Shown here: piece after piece, positions 1 to 6,241 of the stretch
Numbering within the stretch: position 1 is the first letter of the stretch
Layout of the letters: the number at the start of each line of letters is the position of its first letter
Origin: Gallionella sp. UBA4121
GTDB lineage: Bacteria > Pseudomonadota > Gammaproteobacteria > Burkholderiales > Gallionellaceae
Direction: 5' to 3'
DNA: 21,259 bases
Assembly: GCA_002381565.1 (NCBI GenBank)
Contig: DFWZ01000052.1
Location: 1-21,259 of the forward strand
The notes under the pieces: model-generated
Seen by the model: only the letters and a program-made list of their open reading frames with translations
The model's database searches: none
Told to the model about the DNA's origin: nothing
Translations under genes and position numbers: made by a program

Positions 1-3000
1 GCTGGCCGGCGCCGGTGGTAAACTCGTTTCCAGTGAAGGTAAACAGCGAACCGTACGTCTTGCTCTGGTCGTTCGCCGTCACCGTCAGCAGTGCCGGGGT
101 GATCGTCAGCGTGCCGTTCACATAGCTGGTTGCACCGTAACCGGCAGGTGCCGTAAAACCGCCAGCGGCGGTCGTGATCGTGTAAAGCGATCCTGCCACG
201 CCTGCAGTCAGCGCCGTACCGGGAGAAGTGAGAGACGGGCTGCCGGTAGATGCCTCTTGGGTGAACACGCCGCCATAGCTTGCCGCATTCACCAGCCCTG
301 TGACGGTCGATGTCAGTGTGACCGCGTCGCCATACACTTTGGTCTTGGCATCGGCCGTCACGGTTAATGCGGGCTGATTGGCGAACAGGTAGCGATTCCC
401 GGTTTCTATTACGCTAGCCGGTGGATAAGTGCCGTAGGTCTTACCCCATAAGGCGAGATTGTCACTTAGCAAGCCGCCAAAGGTGTCGGTAGCCGGGTCA
501 CTTGAATACACCAGCCATCTGCCGTTAGGCGTGGTAATCGCAGCCGCACCCACAGAGTTGATGAAACTGCTCCCTGCGAGAACCACGGCGTCGCCTGTGC
601 CATTGGTGGTAATGCCAGAGGTGGCGACAGTAATATTGCCTGCCGTGTTTTGGTAGGAGAAGTGATTAAGGGCGCCTGTGCTCGTTACCGCGTTAATGGT
701 GGTGTTACTGCCGGTTTCCGCTACGGTATAGGTCAGACCTGTCGAAGCCAGGGTTTGCGTGGCTGCCGCCCCATTGGTAGTTACACTTAGATCTGTCAAC
801 GTGCCCGCATTGGTGATGTCAAAGCTGGCTTCGGTTTTTACCACGAGCTTTGGGACGGTGACATCGAACGGGGTTGTGTTACCAATGGTTGATGCGGAAT
901 CGAGCGTGAGCGTTCCCGTGGTGAGGGTCACGGCAGTCGTGCCGACATCGTTGATGGTGTCCCCGGTAGCCAGTCGCAAATTCTTCGTAGTGGCGGTAAT
1001 GCCTCCCACGATAATGGCGCTGGCGAGCGCTCTATCGCCGATCGTAATGGTGCCAGTGGAATTCACTCGGGAAAGTTCGTCATCACTAACAGAGAAAGTT
1101 CCTCCGCCAGTCCCGACACCAATAGACGATGCTATTTGGGGCTTCAACGTCACGTTCCCCAACCCGCTGTCCACTGTTGCAGGCGTAGTCAGAGTCAAAT
1201 CAGACCCCGTAATGGAAATATTCCCACCGGCAGAGCTCAAATTATCGCTGATCGTGACGCCGCCGGTCTGGTTGATGGTTAATGTCCCGCCTGCCGTGGT
1301 GATGGTGCCGCCGGCGGGACTGGTAAAAGTGGTGCCGGTGCTCTGAAAAGTCCCGCCGAATGTCGTGATGGGAGCCGACACCGAGACAGTGCCGCCAGAC
1401 GCATTCAAATTCACATTCAAGGGGTTGCCGCTGGACCCTGAAATAGAGCCACTCGCCGCGATGACAATAACGCCGGCGGCGGGGTCCGGAGTCAGAGTCA
1501 AGGTGGTAGCGGCAGAGCCTCCTGCGGCCCTCGTGATCGGGGCTGTCACGGTGATAGTGCCGGCTTCTGTGCCCCCATTACCATTGGTTTGGATGGTTAC
1601 GTTGGTGGTCTCCAGCTTGCTGCTGATGTCCGCATTTGAGACGGTGGATGCAGTCGCACTTGGCGTCCAGGTGTTAGTAACTCCAGACAAACTGAAACCT
1701 CCCGCTGAAGAGGCGGCTGTAATTGTGACATCAAATGGATCGAGTAGCCAAGTTCCAGGCTTGCCGTGCGGCGCGCTGGCATTGATATTGATGCCCGCCA
1801 CGTCAAGCCAGTGGCCGGAAGTCTCGATCAGGCCGCCATTCCCGCCCTGCAACCCGCCGCGCGCCATAATGCTGCCGTAAGCGCGCGTCGAGTCGTTTGC
1901 CCACAGCACGACTTTTCCGCCGTTGCCATTCGTGATGGCGTCAGCATTGATCGTAGAGTCCGCGCTCATGTAAGTCGCCTGCGCGTTCTGCACTGACGGA
2001 TTCTTGCCCTGGAAGTCGCCGCCGACCAAAACGGTGCCGCCGCCCGTCGTGCCGGACGCGTCGACGCTCGCCCCAATCAGGCCAACACGATTGCCCAATA
2101 GCTGAACATCACCGCCTGCGCCTGCTGTGCCTTTGGCTTCAATCGTGCCGGATGCCAGCGTGGTGCCCGCGTCTGACTGAACCGTGATGATGCCGCCCTG
2201 CTCGCCGTTGGCACTGAGCCGGCTGGCGGCGTCGAGAGTCACGTCCTGCTTCGCGCGCAACACGATTTTTCCGGCTGCGTCACGCCCGACTTGGTCGGCG
2301 TTGATCACGCCCGAGTTCCGCAGTGCTGCGCCGTATATGCCGACTTGCCCGCTTTGCGCCAGGATCTCGCCCAGATTGACAGCGGTGTTATCGCTCGCGG
2401 TGAGTTCGACCCTCACCCCCGGCGTACTGGAGTCAAATATCTTCACCGACTGGCCGGCGGCCAGAATCACATCGCCCTGCGGACTGTTGATAATGCCGCT
2501 GTTGGTGACGTTTGCTCCAACCAGATAAACGCTGCCACCCGAAGGCGTGGTGATGCTGCCCTGGTTTTCCACACGGCCTGCCAGCGGATTGGACGTGAAA
2601 TTGAGCCGGCCCGCGAGGAAGTCCTGATTGCTCAGGTTGAGCGTTGAAGCCACCAGCCCGGCCACGTCGATGCGCGCGCCTTGTCCTACCAGAATGCCGC
2701 TCGGGTTGATCAGGAATACCCGGCCGTTCGAGATGAGCGTCCCGAGAATAACTGAAGGATCGGGACCGATAACGCGGTTGAGGATGCTCGATGCGGCGTT
2801 TTGCTGAATGATGCGTGTGGCTTCACCAGGGCCGATCGAAAACCCCTGCCAGTTGACTATGGTTCCCGGACTGTTGGTGATACTGAGCCTACTACCCTGA
2901 GTAGAAAAGCTGGCCTGTCCCGCAACCACAGTTGGATTTGTGCCATTCGCCTGAACTTCCTCTGCGGCAAAGACACACGCAAGCGCAACGGTAATTGCGC

Positions 3001-3043
3001 TCAGCCGCCACGAGGTCGAAACACGGCTGCCCACGGCTGTCAT
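1..3043 (-). CDS. Large secreted adhesin, two-partner-secretion (FHA-type) N-terminus with MBG repeats; 3' end outside window
   Basis: The minus strand reads open from ATG at 3043 to the window edge, giving 1014 residues with no stop. A signal peptide is visible at about residues 1-32 (positive n-region, LSAITVALACVFAA core, cut after VQA). A haemagglutinin-activity/TPS domain follows, with NRVIG at 89-93 and the hallmark INPSGILVGQG at 112-122. The middle is Gly/Thr/Ser/Asn-rich and beta-helix-like. From about residue 890 MBG-type repeats begin (LTVTADAKTKVYGD, then LTVTANDQSKTYG about 87 residues later). By family knowledge such proteins are secreted through the outer membrane by a TpsB/FhaC partner and act in adhesion or aggregation. 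No TpsB gene is visible here. The start is fixed by the signal peptide and by the ATGA overlap with the small ORF upstream. No ESPR-type extended signal is evident. Receptor and function are unknown. Confidence 0.88.
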   Translation of the reverse strand, partial: MTAVGSRVSTSWRLSAITVALACVFAAEEVQANGTNPTVVAGQASFSTQGSRLSITNSPGTIVNWQGFSIGPGEATRIIQQNAASSILNRVIGPDPSVILGTLISNGRVFLINPSGILVGQGARIDVAGLVASTLNLSNQDFLAGRLNFTSNPLAGRVENQGSITTPSGGSVYLVGANVTNSGIINSPQGDVILAAGQSVKIFDSSTPGVRVELTASDNTAVNLGEILAQSGQVGIYGAALRNSGVINADQVGRDAAGKIVLRAKQDVTLDAASRLSANGEQGGIITVQSDAGTTLASGTIEAKGTAGAGGDVQLLGNRVGLIGASVDASGTTGGGTVLVGGDFQGKNPSVQNAQATYMSADSTINADAITNGNGGKVVLWANDSTRAYGSIMARGGLQGGNGGLIETSGHWLDVAGININASAPHGKPGTWLLDPFDVTITAASSAGGFSLSGVTNTWTPSATASTVSNADISSKLETTNVTIQTNGNGGTEAGTITVTAPITRAAGGSAATTLTLTPDPAAGVIVIAASGSISGSSGNPLNVNLNASGGTVSVSAPITTFGGTFQSTGTTFTSPAGGTITTAGGTLTINQTGGVTISDNLSSAGGNISITGSDLTLTTPATVDSGLGNVTLKPQIASSIGVGTGGGTFSVSDDELSRVNSTGTITIGDRALASAIIVGGITATTKNLRLATGDTINDVGTTAVTLTTGTLTLDSASTIGNTTPFDVTVPKLVVKTEASFDITNAGTLTDLSVTTNGAAATQTLASTGLTYTVAETGSNTTINAVTSTGALNHFSYQNTAGNITVATSGITTNGTGDAVVLAGSSFINSVGAAAITTPNGRWLVYSSDPATDTFGGLLSDNLALWGKTYGTYPPASVIETGNRYLFANQPALTVTADAKTKVYGDAVTLTSTVTGLVNAASYGGVFTQEASTGSPSLTSPGTALTAGVAGSLYTITTAAGGFTAPAGYGATSYVNGTLTITPALLTVTANDQSKTYGSLFTFTGNEFTTGAGQ

Positions 3044-3159
3044 TTTAATGTGGCCTGCGCCAGCCGCCAAAGCCGCCGGATGCAGAAGGCGATCGAAAAA
3101 CCTGTCAGCAGGATTGACAGGCTCAGGAACATCATAACCGTCGTCAGTTCAGACATCAT
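3040..3159 (-). CDS. 39-residue single-span membrane peptide, coupled to the adhesin gene
   Basis: A small ORF starts at ATG 3159 (or the adjacent ATG 3156) with a TTGGAG ribosome site 7-8 bases upstream. It encodes MMSELTTVMMFLSLSILLTG followed by FSIAFCIRRLWRLAQATLK. Residues about 8-27 form one hydrophobic segment, followed by an Arg-rich tail (RRLWR), so the positive-inside rule predicts a cytoplasmic C-terminus. Its TGA stop overlaps the adhesin ATG in an ATGA tetranucleotide, the usual arrangement for translational coupling. I do not recognise a family. It could be a true micro-protein or a leader cistron that sets adhesin translation. The good ribosome site, the start and the exact overlap support translation. 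Confidence 0.6.
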   Translation of the reverse strand: MMSELTTVMMFLSLSILLTGFSIAFCIRRLWRLAQATLK

Positions 3160-3203
3160 GGATTCTCCAAATCAGACCTGCTTGCAATAGTTGGGTAGCT
3201 TAC

Positions 3204-3218
3204 CTGTCGCTAACGACC
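3204..3218. promoter_or_regulatory. Possible short-armed variant of the recurrent palindrome, before the adhesin operon
   Basis: CTGTCGCTAACGACC contains a perfect 12-bp palindrome (GTCG CTAA CGAC). It has the same CGCTAACG core as the copy at 20041, but each arm lacks one base. It lies about 45-60 bases upstream of the start at 3159 on the minus strand, within the 106-bp gap after the DUF3096 gene. The arm difference makes membership in the motif family uncertain. Confidence 0.3.
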
Positions 3219-3265
3219 GTGCCCTGCCCTCACCAAACATCAGGCACTGCGCGCCGGAATCCTGT

Positions 3266-3415
3266 TTATTTCAGGTGTATGTCGCCAAACAATCCCAGCA
3301 ATCCGATGACAATCAGGTAGACCGCGACAATGTAGTTCAGTAACCGGGGAACCATCAGAATGAGTACGCCGGCTAACAGCGATACCAGAGGTCCCAGCGT
3401 TAAGGTGATGTTCAT
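3266..3415 (-). CDS. DUF3096 family small membrane protein
   Basis: This 49-residue protein begins MNITLTLGPLVSLLAGVLIL and ends LIVIGLLGLFGDIHLK. It has two hydrophobic spans around a central MVPRLLNYIV stretch, which is the signature of the DUF3096 family (short two-span inner-membrane proteins of unknown function, widespread in proteobacteria). I chose ATG 3415 because AAGGA lies 8-12 bases upstream and the family starts here. An open frame continues upstream to 3508 but has no family similarity. It is transcribed away from the Cys-repeat gene at 3726, with one copy of the recurrent palindrome 70-85 bases upstream. Its role is unknown; the company of stress lipoproteins suggests an envelope stress role. 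Confidence 0.85.
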   Translation of the reverse strand: MNITLTLGPLVSLLAGVLILMVPRLLNYIVAVYLIVIGLLGLFGDIHLK

Positions 3416-3484
3416 GACAGTGTCCTTAATGATATTAAGAAAATATAACTGCCCCGAAGATAACCCCTTTACCGCGAAGTTCTC

Positions 3485-3500
3485 TGTGCTGTAGCGCACA
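3485..3500. promoter_or_regulatory. Recurrent 16-bp palindrome, copy B (upstream of DUF3096 gene)
   Basis: TGTGCTGTAGCGCACA matches the shared pattern TGTnC(n)6CGnACA. Over 20 bases it shares 17 with the reverse-oriented copy at 3582-3597. It is centred about 77 bases upstream of the DUF3096 start on the minus strand. The dyad symmetry and repeated intergenic placement suggest a dimeric regulator site. Confidence 0.6.
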
Positions 3501-3581
3501 AAGCACATGCATACAGTCCATCTGTGGCTGCATCATTTGGTTAAAACGAACTCCTGATTGATCATTAACAACACAGCTCTA

Positions 3582-3597
3582 TGTGCACTACCGCACA
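3582..3597. promoter_or_regulatory. Recurrent 16-bp palindrome, copy A (upstream of Cys-repeat gene)
   Basis: TGTGCACTACCGCACA is flanked by A on the left and GAG on the right. It is centred about 136 bases upstream of the ATG at 3726. Together with copy B it brackets the middle of the divergent intergenic region. Arms TGTGC and the complementary GCACA are intact. Confidence 0.6.
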
Positions 3598-3725
3598 GAG
3601 ACGAGTTCAGTAAAAGATGATGATGGGCTCCCTGGTTCAGCGCATCGGGCATCAAGAGTCAGATATGGATATGGACTGAAGCTGCTGTCCGCAATGCTCA
3701 ACCAGGCACAGGTAAAGGAAAAAAC

Positions 3726-4331
3726 ATGAACAAACAATACATTAGTTCCATCCTGGCGATAACCAGCCTCGCATTCAGCGACGGCGCGATGGCGCAAAAT
3801 ATGTCGAGGAGCGAATACAAAGCAGCTGACAAGGCCATCGAGTCCGAGTACAACTCCGCAAAAGCCGGTTGCGACCCCTTCGCTGGAAATGCCCGTGATA
3901 TCTGCATGGCAGTGGCAAAAGGCCACGAAAAGGCCGCTAAAGCCCAACTCGAAGCTCGCTACAAACCGTCTAAAGAGGCGGACTACGACGTCAATGTTGC
4001 CAAGGCAAAAGCAGATTACGACGTTGCGCATGAAAAGTGCGATGACAAAGCCGGCAATGTCAAAGATGTCTGTAAAAAAGAAGCAGAAGCCGCTCTGGTG
4101 CGTGCAAAATCGGATGCAAAATCTCAGTTAAAAACTACGGAAGCCATCGCAACCGACAACGAGAAGACCATCGATGCACACATGAAGGCGAAGGAAAAAA
4201 GCGAGGAAGCACGCCATGATGCCGCAGCTGAAAAACGTGATGCAGATTATGCAGTGGCAAAATGCGATGCCATGACCGGCGACGCCCGTGATCTTTGTGT
4301 GAACAAGGCGAAGGTGCACTACCGTAAATAA
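3726..4331 (+). CDS. Periplasmic protein with three C-x10-C repeats (TolA-like hypothetical)
   Basis: The product has 201 residues. A signal peptide spans about 1-23 (cut after GAMA). The mature part is Ala/Lys/Glu/Asp-rich and predicted helical. It carries three similar units: CDPFAGNARDIC (49-60), CDDKAGNVKDVC (105-116) and CDAMTGDARDLC (180-191). The pattern is CD-x-x-x-G-[ND]-x-[RK]-D-x-C, and each is joined by an Ala/Lys helix. Six Cys and no others fit three intra-repeat disulphides in the oxidising periplasm. Similar betaproteobacterial proteins are often labelled 'cell envelope biogenesis protein TolA' because of the Ala/Lys composition; I see no TolA domain proper. AAAGGA precedes the ATG. 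Function is unknown; the position before OsmB-like and 17-kDa lipoproteins suggests an envelope role. Confidence 0.82.
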   Translation: MNKQYISSILAITSLAFSDGAMAQNMSRSEYKAADKAIESEYNSAKAGCDPFAGNARDICMAVAKGHEKAAKAQLEARYKPSKEADYDVNVAKAKADYDVAHEKCDDKAGNVKDVCKKEAEAALVRAKSDAKSQLKTTEAIATDNEKTIDAHMKAKEKSEEARHDAAAEKRDADYAVAKCDAMTGDARDLCVNKAKVHYRK

Positions 4332-4357
4332 GCCACCGGGCAGAAACGCCCGCAGGC
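4332..4357 (+). terminator. Weak hairpin after the Cys-repeat gene
   Basis: GCC-AC-CGGGC, loop AGAAAC, GCCCG-CA-GGC can fold just after the stop codon at 4331. No T tract follows, so this is at best a partial terminator or an mRNA-stabilising stem between the two genes. Confidence 0.35.
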
Positions 4358-4390
4358 TCGATTGATTAACATAACACGGAGGTATTTCAA

Positions 4391-4606
4391 ATGAACACGA
4401 TACAAAAAATCGCAGTAAATGCGGCAGCAGTAACCGTGCTGTTTGTGCTGAGTGGCTGTGCCGGTATGTCGCAGCAGGATAAAAACACCGCTATCGGCGC
4501 TGGCGTCGGTGCGGTGGGCGGTTCCGTCCTGACGGGTGGCAGCACGACCGGTACGGTGGGGGGTGCTGCGGTGGGCGGCATCATTGGCCATGAGATCAAA
4601 AAATAA
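4391..4606 (+). CDS. osmB: OsmB-like osmotically inducible lipoprotein
   Basis: The 71-residue product has a signal peptide ending in lipobox LSGC (lipidated Cys23). A glycine-zipper stretch DKNTAIGAGVGAVGGSVLTG and GGAAVGGIIGHEIKK closely follows E. coli OsmB (DRNTAIGAGAGALGGAVL, then GGAAVGGVIGHQVGK, recalled from memory). OsmB is a small outer-membrane lipoprotein induced by high osmolarity and stationary phase; its exact biochemical role is unknown. The length equals the family norm. The ribosome site ACGGAGG lies 8-9 bases before the ATG. It sits directly after the Cys-repeat gene and before an lmo0937-family micro-protein, consistent with a stress gene group. Confidence 0.88.
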   Translation: MNTIQKIAVNAAAVTVLFVLSGCAGMSQQDKNTAIGAGVGAVGGSVLTGGSTTGTVGGAAVGGIIGHEIKK

Positions 4607-4620
4607 TGCCCAAGACAGCG

Positions 4621-4645
4621 GTTACATCCAGCTCGATGGTGTAAC
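4621..4645. other. Imperfect inverted repeat between osmB-like and lmo0937 genes
   Basis: GTTACATCCA and TGGTGTAAC flank six bases, with one bulged T. It could be an operator or an mRNA stem just before the micro-protein gene. No T tract is present. Low confidence. Confidence 0.25.
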
Positions 4646-4678
4646 TGCATGACAAAATTTTAACAAAGGGTCAATATC

Positions 4679-4816
4679 ATGCTTTATACCATTGCCGTCG
4701 TCATGATCATCTTGTGGCTGCTCGGGCTGATCACCTCTTATACCATGGGTGGTTTCATTCACATTCTGCTGGTGATCGCTATCGTGGTTATCTTGCTGAA
4801 AGTAATCAACCTATGA
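4679..4816 (+). CDS. lmo0937 family (DUF5670) membrane micro-protein
   Basis: This 45-residue protein begins MLYTIAVVMIILWLLGLITS and continues YTMGGFIHILLVIAIVVILL KVINL. The two hydrophobic spans and the central TSYTMGGFIHILLVIA motif are the signature of the lmo0937 family, short membrane proteins found across bacteria and often near stress genes; function unknown. AAAGGG lies 9-10 bases upstream of the ATG. It ends 29 bases before the following lipoprotein and is probably co-transcribed with it. Confidence 0.85.
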   Translation: MLYTIAVVMIILWLLGLITSYTMGGFIHILLVIAIVVILLKVINL

Positions 4817-4845
4817 ACATTTATCCAACCAGATCAGGAGGATTC

Positions 4846-5283
4846 ATGAAAACATCACACATAGTCAGCGCTTTTTTTCTTGCCACAGCAACCCTGATGA
4901 GCGGTTGTGCAAATACGGATACGCGTCCGCAATCTTCTTATCAATCCGCTTCCGGGGTGACTTATGGCGTGATTGACAACATTGAAATCACGCGCGGGGG
5001 TGGAGACGAAATCGGCGCTGGCACCGTCATCGGCGGAGTTGTAGGGGGTGTGCTGGGCCATCAGGTCGGAGGCGGGAGCGGCAAAGATGTTGCAACTGTG
5101 GCCGGCGTGGTAGGCGGTGCCGTGGTTGGCCACCAGGTAGAAAAGCAAAACAGGCAGCAAGACACCTATCGGATACAGGTTCGGCTGGAGCGTGGCGGAT
5201 ATCAAACCGTGACGCAAGGCATTTCAGACTTGCGCGTCGGCGACCGGGTACGTATCGAAAACAACCATGTAACGCGTTACTAA
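4846..5283 (+). CDS. Glycine-zipper 17-kDa-antigen/SlyB-type outer-membrane lipoprotein
   Basis: The product has 145 residues. The signal peptide ends in lipobox LMSGC (Cys21). A glycine-zipper 2TM domain spans about 55-97 (IGAGTVIGGVVGGVLGHQVG, then VAGVVGGAVVGHQVEKQ), and the C-terminus is a small beta-rich part (YRIQVRLERGGYQTVTQ, VGDRVRIENNHVTRY). This is the Pcp/SlyB/Rickettsia 17-kDa antigen architecture; such lipoproteins sit in the outer membrane and help keep envelope integrity. The chosen ATG at 4846 has a strong AGGAGG six bases upstream. Longer in-frame starts would run through the preceding micro-protein gene. It is probably co-transcribed with that gene. Confidence 0.88.
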   Translation: MKTSHIVSAFFLATATLMSGCANTDTRPQSSYQSASGVTYGVIDNIEITRGGGDEIGAGTVIGGVVGGVLGHQVGGGSGKDVATVAGVVGGAVVGHQVEKQNRQQDTYRIQVRLERGGYQTVTQGISDLRVGDRVRIENNHVTRY

Positions 5284-5292
5284 AAAACAACA

Positions 5293-5325
5293 CCGGCGGC
5301 CCGTCGTGAGCCGGGAATTTATTTA
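5293..5325 (+). terminator. Possible weak terminator after the 17-kDa-type lipoprotein
   Basis: CCGGC (5293-5297) pairs with GCCGG (5310-5314) across a 12-base loop and is followed by GAATTTATTT. The T tract is interrupted, so termination would be weak. Confidence 0.3.
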
Positions 5326-5332
5326 AACCCGC

Positions 5333-5338
5333 TATAAT
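5333..5338 (+). promoter_or_regulatory. Candidate -10 element for the ompA-like gene
   Basis: A perfect TATAAT lies 42 bases before the ATG at 5380, in an AT-rich stretch that follows a possible terminator. No good -35 hexamer is seen 16-18 bases upstream, so the promoter may need an activator or another sigma factor. Confidence 0.4.
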
Positions 5339-5379
5339 TAAACTCGCTACAAATTTAAAATCACTAAAAAGGAAACATT

Positions 5380-6060
5380 ATGAAAACTTCAAAAATCATG
5401 TTACTCAATGCATTTACCCTGGCGACGCTGGCCATGACCGGCATGGCTGGCGCAGATGAAATCAACAAGAGTGGTTATGTAACCGATAGTCGCGGCAACA
5501 TTGTCAGGGGCGCTGCCGGTACATGCTGGCACACCGGAGCCTGGACACCGGCGATGGCCATAGAAGAATGCGACCCGGTCAAAAAAGCAGCGCCTGTGGT
5601 AGCTGAAGCCACGCCACCTGCAGCACCGGTTCCGGTCGCCAAGAAGAAAACAGGGTTCGTTCCATACACCGTGCAAACCGAAGCTCTGTTTGCCTATAAC
5701 AAATCAGACCTGAGCAAATCCGGCAAGCAAAGAATGAATGATGAGATCATCGGCAAGATGAAGGAATTTCCCGAAGATGAAGTGGTTGTCATCACCGGTT
5801 ACACCGACCGGATCGGCAGCGAGGAATACAACATGAAACTCTCGCAACGTCGTGCTGATGCGGTAAAGACCTATATGGTCGAACAGGGAATTGACGGAAA
5901 TCGCATTGAAACCGCTGGAAAAGGCGAAGCCGATCCGGTTGTTTCCTGCGACAACATCAAAGGCAAAGCCAACCGCAACAACAAGGCGCTGATTGCATGC
6001 CTGCAACCTAACCGTCGCATCGTGCTGGATATGAAGGGGCAGAATCCTGTTCAGAAATAA
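5380..6060 (+). CDS. OmpA family peptidoglycan-binding outer-membrane protein
   Basis: The product has 226 residues. The signal peptide is about 1-25 (cut after MAGA). The short N-terminal domain carries GTCWHTGAWTPAMAIEECDP (47-66), a motif common at the front of betaproteobacterial OmpA-like proteins, with a Cys pair. A Pro/Ala/Lys linker (69-90) leads to the OmpA C-terminal domain (about 95-220). The domain contains TDRIGSEEYN-x3-LS-x2-RA, in which D143 and R158 sit at the spacing of the diaminopimelate-binding pair of E. coli OmpA. A second Cys pair (C190, C207) is inserted near the end. It lacks the eight-stranded barrel of classical OmpA, so it probably tethers the outer membrane to peptidoglycan as a periplasmic or surface-associated protein. 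AAAAAGGA precedes the ATG. It is followed by a strong terminator. Confidence 0.9.
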   Translation: MKTSKIMLLNAFTLATLAMTGMAGADEINKSGYVTDSRGNIVRGAAGTCWHTGAWTPAMAIEECDPVKKAAPVVAEATPPAAPVPVAKKKTGFVPYTVQTEALFAYNKSDLSKSGKQRMNDEIIGKMKEFPEDEVVVITGYTDRIGSEEYNMKLSQRRADAVKTYMVEQGIDGNRIETAGKGEADPVVSCDNIKGKANRNNKALIACLQPNRRIVLDMKGQNPVQK

Positions 6061-6084
6061 TCCAGTAATTATTTAAATAACCCG

Positions 6085-6114
6085 GGCCAACCAAACATTG
6101 GTTGGCCTTTTTTT
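6085..6114 (+). terminator. Strong Rho-independent terminator after the ompA-like gene
   Basis: GGCCAACCAA pairs perfectly with TTGGTTGGCC around a three-base ACA loop and is followed by seven T. It lies 24 bases after the stop codon and separates the lipoprotein/OmpA group from the glucan synthase gene. Confidence 0.92.
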
Positions 6115-6147
6115 GACAGGCAGAAATCACTAAAAAATCATTCAGGG

Positions 6148-6180
6148 AAATATCGATTAATGACACATTAATCGATATTT
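6148..6180. promoter_or_regulatory. Perfect 15-bp inverted repeat before the glucan synthase gene
   Basis: Arm AAATATCGATTAATG (6148-6162) and its exact complement (6166-6180) flank ACA. It is AT-rich, about 60-95 bases upstream of the synthase start and downstream of the strong terminator. Length and symmetry suit a dimeric or tetrameric regulator site. The TTTT on its right could make it a second, AT-rich terminator-like stem, which I consider less likely since a complete terminator is present just upstream. Confidence 0.55.
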
Positions 6181-6241
6181 TCTTGGGTCAATTCAGATGA
6201 AGCATCGTCAAAAAATCTGATCTTCATCACAAACAACCCAG

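Larger units (their letters stand above)
3416..3725. other. Divergent intergenic region holding two palindrome copies
   Basis: This 310-bp gap separates the leftward DUF3096 gene from the rightward Cys-repeat gene. It holds two copies of the recurrent palindrome (3485-3500 and 3582-3597), 97 bases apart centre to centre. I see no convincing gene here; the open frames entering it are extensions or antisense shadows. No clear consensus -35/-10 pair could be fixed by eye. The ribosome site for the rightward gene is AAAGGA at 3715-3720. Confidence 0.6.

Noticed and set aside
459..2647. Several long plus-strand open frames (459-656, 759-1346, 1365-1880, 1766-1996, 2184-2528, 2291-2647)
   Set aside because: They are antisense to the adhesin gene. 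Their Val/Pro/Ala-rich translations mirror its Gly/Thr/Asn-rich coding strand, and no family is recognisable.
2801..3190. Plus-strand open frame of 129 residues
   Set aside because: It is antisense to the adhesin signal peptide and the coupled small ORF, and its product has no recognisable domain.
3416..3508. N-terminal extension of the DUF3096 gene to 3508
   Set aside because: The extension crosses palindrome copy B and the ribosome site of the internal ATG at 3415, and the family protein begins at MNIT.
3588..4031. Minus-strand open frame of 147 residues with a Cys/Phe-rich product
   Set aside because: It is a shadow of the Cys-repeat gene at 3726-4331, whose product has a signal peptide and ordered repeats.
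4714..4845. Longer start for the 17-kDa-type lipoprotein
   Set aside because: It would run through the lmo0937-family gene in another frame and would bury the lipoprotein signal peptide.
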